From Rhodospirillaceae bacterium (GTDB lineage: Bacteria > Pseudomonadota > Alphaproteobacteria > MPNO01 > UBA2964): DNA of 12,903 bases. The position numbers and the translations under genes are program-made. The stretch spans positions 17,382-30,284 of the forward strand of contig PATI01000062.1 of the NCBI GenBank assembly GCA_002712335.1, given 5' to 3'. Position 1 is the stretch's first letter. Every line of letters begins with the position of its first letter. Shown piece by piece: positions 1-6,016 of this stretch. The notes below the pieces were generated by a model. It made no database searches and was not told where the DNA came from. It saw only the letters and a program-made list of their open reading frames with translations.

Positions 1-344
1 AAGTCCCCCGATTGTGATACTTGAAAAGCGCCCAACACGCATATATCCAAATGTCCACCACGTATCATGGCGAAGGAGTCTGTATGATGGAATATGCTTG
101 CTCCATCGACGAGTGTTACCGGCTTTTTACCGGCATTAATTAGGTCAGGGTTTTCCTCGCCAATGGGCGGCGTACGTCCCATTCCTAGCAAGCCATTCTC
201 GCTATGGATGATTACTTCCCGATTAACTGGAAGGTAGTTTGCTACCATTTCTGGGGCCCCGATTCCGAGATTGACGTAGGCGCCTTCAGGTATATCCTGT
301 GCGACTCGCCATGCAATTTGTTTCCGGTTTAATGTAGCGCTCAT
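1..344 (-). CDS. CoA-transferase subunit B, partial (C-terminus beyond left edge)
   Basis: This is the first 114 or so residues of the B (beta) subunit of a two-subunit family I CoA-transferase (the PcaJ/ScoB/AtoA type), which moves CoA between acyl-CoA and a free carboxylic acid in the cytoplasm. Translating the minus strand from the ATG at 344 gives a protein beginning MSATLNRKQIAWRVAQDI, with the family motif NLGIGAPEMV at about residues 25-34. HSENGLLGMG follows at 47-56, and Glu49 of SENG is the expected catalytic glutamate that forms the glutamyl-CoA intermediate. The ATG overlaps the TAA of subunit A by one base (TAATG), a sign of translational coupling and of a 1:1 complex. The frame is open to position 1, so roughly the second half of the usual 210-220 residues is missing. 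Fold and subunit identity are secure; the carboxylate substrate (succinate, acetate, 3-oxoadipate or other) is not determinable. Confidence 0.93.
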   Translation of the reverse strand, partial: MSATLNRKQIAWRVAQDIPEGAYVNLGIGAPEMVANYLPVNREVIIHSENGLLGMGRTPPIGEENPDLINAGKKPVTLVDGASIFHHTDSFAMIRGGHLDICVLGAFQVSQSGD

Positions 345-1012
345 TAGCTGTATTTCACTTCCATAACACGATTTACATAAATTCCTGGTGTGATCACCTG
401 CTCAGGGTGGATGTCGCCAAGCTCTACAAAACTGTCGACCTGAACTACGGTTAATTTTGCCGCCATGGCCATTGTAGGCCCAAAACCACGAGCGGAAAGG
501 TTATATGTCAGGTTGCCCCAACGATCTGCTTCTCGCGCTTTAATAAGTGCAAAATCTGCCGTTAGTGGGCTTTCAAGTACGTATTCTTCACCATCAAACA
601 CGCGACGTTCCTTACCCTCATCTAATGGAGTATTGACGGAAGTGCGGGTATAAAAACCGCCAATTCCAGCACCTCCTGAACGCATCCTCTCACTTAACGT
701 TCCTTGTGGAACAACTTCAAGTTCTAACAAACCTTTTGCAAAAAGCTCTTTTGTAATTTCCGAATTACTTGAAGTTGGAAACGAACAAATTACTTTAGCT
801 ACGCGCCTTTCCTTTAGAAGTTTTATAAGTCCGCGTTCGCCTTCTCCTGCATTATTGGAAATGATAACAAGATCACGGTATCCGTGATCTAAAACTGCTT
901 CGAGTAACTCTTGAGGGGCCCCGGCCGCGCCAAACCCTGCAGACATTATCGTTGCTCCATCAAACATGCCTTCTAAGGCTGAGTCAAAATCGTATACACG
1001 TTTATCAATCAT
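344..1012 (-). CDS. CoA-transferase subunit A
   Basis: This 222-residue protein is the A (alpha) subunit of a 3-oxoacid-type CoA-transferase (PcaI/ScoA/AtoD family), a normal length for the family. Seen in the sequence are the glycine-rich N-terminal stretch TIMSAGFGAAGAPQELLEAV at residues 21-40, the PQGTLSERMRSGGAGIGGFY segment at 102-121, and an ESPLTADFALIKA block followed by DRWGNLTY, all hallmarks of this subunit. It is translated first, and its stop overlaps the start of subunit B. The ATG at 1012 fits the family N-terminus, but the upstream Shine-Dalgarno match is poor. The pair is divergent from the UbiD operon across 160 bp and could activate the acid made or consumed by that pathway, or recycle CoA from a product; that link is inferred from position only. 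Glutaconate or acetoacetate transferase activity is an alternative. Confidence 0.95.
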   Translation of the reverse strand: MIDKRVYDFDSALEGMFDGATIMSAGFGAAGAPQELLEAVLDHGYRDLVIISNNAGEGERGLIKLLKERRVAKVICSFPTSSNSEITKELFAKGLLELEVVPQGTLSERMRSGGAGIGGFYTRTSVNTPLDEGKERRVFDGEEYVLESPLTADFALIKAREADRWGNLTYNLSARGFGPTMAMAAKLTVVQVDSFVELGDIHPEQVITPGIYVNRVMEVKYS

Positions 1013-1172
1013 CTTGAATTAATATTATTAAAACCTGAGAATATTCAAACCTATTAATTTTCGACTTTTAGCTCCAGTGATGCAACTATTACAAAAAATT
1101 ATTTCCTCCAGCCCCTGTACCCCTAGATGCCAACAAGCTAAATTTTTAAGCAATAATTTTGAAGAGGCACAC
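1013..1172. promoter_or_regulatory. Divergent intergenic region, probable promoters for both sides
   Basis: This AT-rich gap of 160 bp separates the start of the minus-strand CoA-transferase from the start of the plus-strand UbiD gene, so promoters in both directions are expected here. TTGAAT at 1014-1019 is mirrored by ATTCAA at 1043-1048, the latter inside the palindrome GAATATTC (1039-1046); this could be an operator but is short. No convincing -35/-10 pair stands out. The region from 1077 onward is open in the UbiD frame but is considered untranslated leader. Confidence 0.35.
1161..1167 (+). promoter_or_regulatory. Shine-Dalgarno site fixing the UbiD start at 1173
   Basis: GAAGAGG lies 5 nt before the ATG at 1173. 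The alternative in-frame ATG at 1077, which would add 32 residues, has no comparable site, and its extra residues do not look like the family N-terminus. Confidence 0.7.
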
Positions 1173-2825
1173 ATGGTTAACTCATTTAAGAAGTGCGGCT
1201 ATCCAGACTTTCATGAGCACCTCAAAAAATTGGATGAGGCGGGGCTGCTTACGACAATTGAAGAACCTGTTAACAAGGATACCCAATTACATCCACTTGT
1301 TCGATGGCAATTTAGGGGCGGAATTCCCGAGGAGGAGCGCAAGGCCTTTAAATTTGATAATGTAACCGACAGCCTTGGAAGATCGTTTGATATGCCAGTC
1401 GTGGTGGGGGCGTTATCGACCAATGCGGCCATGTACTCGATAGGTATGGGGGTTCCAATAGAAAATATTGGAGAAAAATGGAATGAGGCAATGGATAACC
1501 CCATTGATCCGGTTACTGTCGATGAAGCAGCATGCCAAGAGATATTAATTTCGGGAGAAGAGTTGAAAGGTGAAGGTAATGGACTTGATCGTTTACCTGT
1601 TCCTATTTCAACGCCCGGTTATGACAGTGCCCCATATTTAACAGCTACTAATGTAACTACTCGTAATCCTGAAACCGGTATTCAGAATATGGGTACGTAT
1701 CGAGCCGGCTTGAAAAGCTCAAATCGCTTAGCGGTGAGGATGGTTTCTCGCCCGGGCGGTGCCGAAGGTCACATGCACTGGGAGTTATATAAAAAACGTG
1801 GACAGAAAATGCCGTGTGCCATAGTAGTTGGATGTCCCCCTGCAGTTGCTTATATGGGCCCTCAAAAACTTCCGATAGGTGTCGACGAAATTGGGGTGGC
1901 CGGCGGGGTCGTTGGTGAGCCTATCCGACAAGTTCGATGTAAAACGATTGATATCTTGGTACCTGCGGAGTCTGAAATTGTATTTGAGGGGTTAATAGAC
2001 ACTGAGTACCTTGAACCAGAAGCCCCCTTTGCTGAAAGTCATGGACATGTTGCATTGGAGGATTTTAATTCCTCGATGGAGGTAACTGCAATTACCATGC
2101 GGAAAGATGCGGTATTCACATCAATCATTTCTCAACTTACACCTTCCGAATCGAGTGTTATCAAACGGGTAGCTTATGAACCCCTTTACATGTCTCATTT
2201 GCGCGATAATCTCGGGATAAAAGGTATAAAAAAAGTATATTTGCATGAAAATCTTACCAATCTTCGTCGAATACTTTTTGTTCAGGTAGAACGAGGCGTT
2301 CCTACTACCGAGGTATGGAGGGCCCTTTATGGTGCTTCATCTCTGGCGGCCGCAATTGGAAAATATGTTGTTGCGGTCAATGATGATATCGATCCCAGTA
2401 ATGGAGACGCCATTTTCTGGGCACTAGCCTATAGGGCTAATCCTGCTCTCGATATTCAAATATTGAGGCATCGCGTACCTTACGGACCCCGCGATAGGCG
2501 TTCACCTAACGGAGAGGACTCAACGCTTTTAATAGACGCGACATTAAAGTCAGATATGCCGCCCATTGCATTGCCTAAAAAGGAGTATATGGAGCATGCT
2601 GCCGCTCTTTGGGAAAATCTTGATCTACCCCCACTGCAACCGGAAAGCCCTTGGCACGGGTATTCATTAGGTGACTGGACAGAGGAATGGGATGAAATGG
2701 CCAAACGTGCTGCAGATGGCCGGTATATGGAAAATGGAAGAAGAAGTGCCCAGCTTAGACGAAACGATGTTTTACCTAACACCTCGATCCGGGAGGTCCC
2801 GGGTAATCCTTTAGAGGATAAGTAA
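1173..2825 (+). CDS. UbiD-family prFMN-dependent decarboxylase
   Basis: This 550-residue protein belongs to the UbiD family, which reversibly decarboxylates aromatic, heteroaromatic or alpha,beta-unsaturated carboxylic acids using prenylated FMN. Visible landmarks from the ATG at 1173 are NMGTYR at 172-177 (Asn172 for the metal and Arg177, as in Fdc1 Asn168/Arg173), HMHW at 200-203 as the likely histidine metal-ligand region, LPIGVDEIGVAGGVVGEP at 233-250 with Glu249, and PAESEIVFEG at 264-273. EAPFAE at 283-288 carries the two active-site glutamates (Fdc1 Glu277/Glu282), although the usual sequence is EGPFGE. Length is slightly above the usual 480-510, with a charged C-terminal tail. A longer reading from 1077 is disfavoured by the ribosome site. 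It heads an operon with a Mo hydroxylase (14-nt gap) and a crotonase. No UbiX homologue, which would make the cofactor, is present. Substrate unknown. Confidence 0.93.
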   Translation: MVNSFKKCGYPDFHEHLKKLDEAGLLTTIEEPVNKDTQLHPLVRWQFRGGIPEEERKAFKFDNVTDSLGRSFDMPVVVGALSTNAAMYSIGMGVPIENIGEKWNEAMDNPIDPVTVDEAACQEILISGEELKGEGNGLDRLPVPISTPGYDSAPYLTATNVTTRNPETGIQNMGTYRAGLKSSNRLAVRMVSRPGGAEGHMHWELYKKRGQKMPCAIVVGCPPAVAYMGPQKLPIGVDEIGVAGGVVGEPIRQVRCKTIDILVPAESEIVFEGLIDTEYLEPEAPFAESHGHVALEDFNSSMEVTAITMRKDAVFTSIISQLTPSESSVIKRVAYEPLYMSHLRDNLGIKGIKKVYLHENLTNLRRILFVQVERGVPTTEVWRALYGASSLAAAIGKYVVAVNDDIDPSNGDAIFWALAYRANPALDIQILRHRVPYGPRDRRSPNGEDSTLLIDATLKSDMPPIALPKKEYMEHAAALWENLDLPPLQPESPWHGYSLGDWTEEWDEMAKRAADGRYMENGRRSAQLRRNDVLPNTSIREVPGNPLEDK

Positions 2826-2839
2826 AGTTGGATGAATTT

Positions 2840-5170
2840 ATGAACGGTATTGGAGCACCCGTCCCTAGAAGTGAAGATAACCGCCTTTTAAAAGGTGAGG
2901 GAATATTTAGCGATGATATAGGTAAGCCCAACCAACTTTACGCCGTGATGGTCCGCTCTGAGTATGCACATGCAGTATTATTAAGTATCAGCTTTGCAAA
3001 AGCTAAATCGATGCCGGGAGTGGTAGAAGTATTATCTGGAGATGACTGGTTAAGTGATGGTTTAAAGCCCATGCCGGCGTGGGGTAACCCGAAAGATGTG
3101 GAGCTTAAAAACCGGGATGGAGCTGAAATTTTTTATACTCCACTTTTCCCGATAGTCTTGGACCGAATTCGTCGTGTTGGAGAGGTTTTGGCAGTTGTCG
3201 TCGCTAAGACTGAAGCGCAGGCGCGAGATGCGGCTGAAACGATTGAGATAAACTGCAATGTTTTGGAAAGTGTCACTGATGGGGTATCGGCTTTAAAAAG
3301 TGGAAGTCCCCAACTTTGGCACGAAGTTCCAAATAACCTTAGTGTTGATGACATTAAAGGGGATAGGGATGAGTGTGATGAAATATTTTCCAGAGCTCAA
3401 CATATTATTTCCTTAGAAACATTCAATCAGCGCGTAACAGGTGTTCCGATGGAACCACGTGCAGCTGTTGGAGTTTATGATCCAGAAACTGATAGTTTTA
3501 AATTAGAAGCGGGCGGGCAGGGTGTCATTCGGTTTCGAAATGAATTATCTACGACATTTGGCGTAGAAACTGAAAGAATGCATGTGGTGTCTCATGATGT
3601 AGGAGGGGGATATGGAACGCGCAATCATACATATCCGGAATTTGCTCTGGTATTGTGGGCCTCCAAAAAAACATGCCGACCCGTAAAATGGGTCTGCGAT
3701 CGTTCCGAAGCTTTCATAAGCGATTATGCAGGGCGTGATCTTGTTACAAAAGCAGAGCTAGCAATTAATGCTGAGGGTAAATTTTTAGCACTTAGAACCG
3801 AAAATATTGCAAACTTGGGAACACACACCGTTTCTTTTGTACCACTAGCTCGAGGGCCAACGGTTTATAATGGTGTTTATGATATTGCGGGAGGTTATGC
3901 AGTTTCTCGGGGTGTGCTGACCAATACAACGGCAACTGCGAGTTACCGTGGAGCAGGCAGGCCAGAGTCGATGTTCGTTATAGAACGATTGATTGACATG
4001 GCAGCTCGGGAAATTGGCATAGATCGCATAGATTTGCGGCGTTTGAATATGATACCTGAATGGTCTCTTCCTTATACCAACGCTTTTGATGTTACATATG
4101 ATAGTGGAAAATTCTCTTTAAGCATGGAAAGGGCGATGCAACTCATTGATTGGGAAGGGTTTTCAAATCGAAAGATTCTTGCTCGAAAAGAGGGACGACT
4201 TTTAGGAATTGGTCTGGCAAATTATATAGAGACGGCGACCGGCTATCCGCAGGAAAGAGCAGAGATGGAAATTCTTCCGTCCGGATATGTGGATTTAGTG
4301 ATCGGGACACAATCTTCTGGTCAAGGGCATGAGACAACATACGCGCAAGTCGTCTCAGAGTGGCTTGGAGTACCATTTGAAACTATTGTTCTGAGGACGG
4401 GAGACACAAATTTTGTATCCGCGGGCTCGGGTTCTCACTCTTCGAGGTCTATGCGCTTGGCTGGTCACCTTTATCGTCAAACGGTTGATGAAATTATAGC
4501 TAGAGGGATAGAAATCGCTGCTATAGCGATGGAGGTTTCCTCTGATGATATAACCTTCTCGCAGGGGAAATTTTGTGTTGAGGGCACTGATCGGGCAATA
4601 ACCCTATTCGATACGGCGGGGGTGGCGATTGATAACAATGTGCCTGAAAAATTAAGAGGGCCTCTCAAGGCAGTTGCTGAGATTAATGACTCTCTTCCAA
4701 CATATCCAAATGGCTGTCACGCTTGTGAGGTTGAAATTGACCCTGAAACAGGCTCCGTTAAAATATTACGTTATTCAGGAGTGGATGATGTAGGACGCAT
4801 TATAAATCCTCTGGTGGTAGATGGACAATGTCATGGTGGAATCGCTCAAGGGGTAGGACAGGCAATCCAAGAGGAGTGTGTTTACGACGGTTTGACGGGT
4901 CAATTATTAGCTGGTTCATTTATGGATTATGGCATGCCAAGAGCTGACGAGTTTCCCTTTTTTTTACTAGAGAATAATGAAGTGCCTGCGACCAATACAT
5001 TTTTAGGAGTTAAGGGCGGCGGCGAGGGAGGTACGACGGCAGCCCCGCCTGCAATGATCAACGCAATTGTTGATGCATTGTCCGAATTTGGTGTGGGCCA
5101 TATTGATATGCCGGCAACTCCACAAAAAATTTGGAGTTTTATACAAAATTCGACTGAGAAAAATATTTAA
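2840..5170 (+). CDS. Xanthine dehydrogenase-family Mo hydroxylase, catalytic (large) subunit, copy 1
   Basis: This is the molybdopterin-cytosine-dinucleotide-type large subunit of the XDH/CoxL/aldehyde oxidase family, about 776 residues. Such enzymes hydroxylate aromatic heterocycles, aldehydes or acyl-CoA rings using oxygen from water. An N-terminal hammerhead-type domain (IGAPVPRSEDNRLLKGEG onward) precedes the Mo-binding domains. Visible motifs from the ATG at 2840 are GGGYG at about 255-259, SYRGAGR at 368-374, GTQSSGQGHE near 489-498, and GVKGGGEGGT with Glu729, the presumed catalytic base. The SYRGAGR loop resembles 'form II' CoxL-like proteins and lacks the cysteine of true CO dehydrogenase. 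A TTG at 2828 could add four residues; ATG 2840 is preferred because it aligns with the copy-2 start, but both ribosome sites are weak. It sits 14 nt after ubiD and 14 nt before the crotonase, so cotranscription is near certain. Its Fe-S and FAD partner subunits are missing here. Confidence 0.93.
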   Translation: MNGIGAPVPRSEDNRLLKGEGIFSDDIGKPNQLYAVMVRSEYAHAVLLSISFAKAKSMPGVVEVLSGDDWLSDGLKPMPAWGNPKDVELKNRDGAEIFYTPLFPIVLDRIRRVGEVLAVVVAKTEAQARDAAETIEINCNVLESVTDGVSALKSGSPQLWHEVPNNLSVDDIKGDRDECDEIFSRAQHIISLETFNQRVTGVPMEPRAAVGVYDPETDSFKLEAGGQGVIRFRNELSTTFGVETERMHVVSHDVGGGYGTRNHTYPEFALVLWASKKTCRPVKWVCDRSEAFISDYAGRDLVTKAELAINAEGKFLALRTENIANLGTHTVSFVPLARGPTVYNGVYDIAGGYAVSRGVLTNTTATASYRGAGRPESMFVIERLIDMAAREIGIDRIDLRRLNMIPEWSLPYTNAFDVTYDSGKFSLSMERAMQLIDWEGFSNRKILARKEGRLLGIGLANYIETATGYPQERAEMEILPSGYVDLVIGTQSSGQGHETTYAQVVSEWLGVPFETIVLRTGDTNFVSAGSGSHSSRSMRLAGHLYRQTVDEIIARGIEIAAIAMEVSSDDITFSQGKFCVEGTDRAITLFDTAGVAIDNNVPEKLRGPLKAVAEINDSLPTYPNGCHACEVEIDPETGSVKILRYSGVDDVGRIINPLVVDGQCHGGIAQGVGQAIQEECVYDGLTGQLLAGSFMDYGMPRADEFPFFLLENNEVPATNTFLGVKGGGEGGTTAAPPAMINAIVDALSEFGVGHIDMPATPQKIWSFIQNSTEKNI

Positions 5171-5184
5171 CAAAAAGGAAGTCA

Positions 5185-5916
5185 ATGGCTGAAAAAATTC
5201 TTTACGACAAGAAAGGTGACGCTACAAACATAACTCTCAACCGTGAGGATTGCGGTGGTTTGGTAAGTGATCCGATGGCTGCTCAATTAGCGAGTATGAT
5301 TGATGCAGCAAACAAGGATTCTAAATATATTGTATTCCGCAGTGTCGGTGAAGATTTTTGCCTTGGCAGGGATCCAGATGGGCGGGAGCCGGGTCGGCCG
5401 GCCGACGCTATGGATTCGCGCAGGCGCAGTGAAGTAGTGTTTAATTTCTACGGGTCTTTTAGGCGTTCCAAGATACCTGTAATCGCTGTAACTCAAGGTC
5501 GATCACTTGGCTTTGGTTGTGCGATTGCATCGGTATGCGATATAACAATCGCGGCAGGAAGCTCGCGGTTTGCCTTACCAGAAATGGGCCACAATATTAT
5601 GCCAACCATGGCGATGTCTTCGCTTGTTGATCGTGTGGGCCGAAAAGCTGCTTTGTATCTTACTTATTCCACGGAAGAAATTGATGCGTATACGGCTCTT
5701 GCATACGGTCTCGTAAGCCGAGTTGTTGATGATGATAAGTTAGATATACATCTCGACATGGTCTGTGCAGCTCTGGATAAAGCGCCAATGCCTGCGGTTC
5801 TATCCGTCAAGGAATACGCTACCAATGCGTTGACGATGTCGATTGAACAAGCAACAGATTTTGCTCGTAATATGCATTCCGCTGTTAATACATCCAAAGG
5901 GATGATGGGCAATTAG
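5185..5916 (+). CDS. Enoyl-CoA hydratase/isomerase (crotonase) family protein
   Basis: This 243-residue protein has the crotonase fold, which handles CoA thioesters through an oxyanion hole. Visible are DFCLGRD at 57-63 (first oxyanion and CoA-binding loop), VTQGRSLGFGCAIASVCD at 102-119 (second oxyanion loop), and FALPEMG at 129-135 with Glu133 matching the second catalytic glutamate of rat hydratase (Glu164). The first catalytic glutamate, normally in GGGCE, is Ala113 in GFGCA. A plain hydratase is therefore unlikely; an isomerase, hydrolase, lyase or other crotonase reaction fits better. The C-terminus stops at MMGN, short of the usual AFxEKR-type final helix. AGGAA at 5176-5180 lies 4 nt before the ATG. 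As the third gene of the UbiD/Mo-hydroxylase operon it probably acts on a CoA ester in the same pathway, perhaps ring-opening or hydrolysis, which is inference. Confidence 0.9.
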   Translation: MAEKILYDKKGDATNITLNREDCGGLVSDPMAAQLASMIDAANKDSKYIVFRSVGEDFCLGRDPDGREPGRPADAMDSRRRSEVVFNFYGSFRRSKIPVIAVTQGRSLGFGCAIASVCDITIAAGSSRFALPEMGHNIMPTMAMSSLVDRVGRKAALYLTYSTEEIDAYTALAYGLVSRVVDDDKLDIHLDMVCAALDKAPMPAVLSVKEYATNALTMSIEQATDFARNMHSAVNTSKGMMGN

Positions 5917-6016
5917 CTGATTGATCCTGTTGAATAAATTATCCGGTATAAAGTAAAAGTTTACGGCTAAAAAACTTTCAAAAAATTCTTAACCTTTTTG
6001 GCATTATTTTATTTTC
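5917..6016. other. Convergent intergenic gap with weak AT-rich hairpin
   Basis: This 100-bp gap lies between the 3' ends of the crotonase gene and the second Mo hydroxylase gene. AAAGTTT (5956-5962) and AAACTTT (5972-5978) can form a 7-bp stem with a 9-nt loop, with A/T runs around it. It may terminate transcription from one or both sides, but the stem is nearly all A-T pairs and therefore weak. Confidence 0.3.

Noticed and set aside
465..653. Plus-strand open frame inside the CoA-transferase A gene
   Set aside because: It lies opposite a clear family gene, has arginine/serine-rich composition typical of antisense frames and shows no domain. Similar antisense frames elsewhere in the window were rejected for the same reason.
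1077..1172. 32-residue N-terminal extension of UbiD as coding or as a leader peptide
   Set aside because: There is no good ribosome site at 1077, the residues resemble no targeting signal with a clear cleavage site, and a strong site precedes the ATG at 1173.
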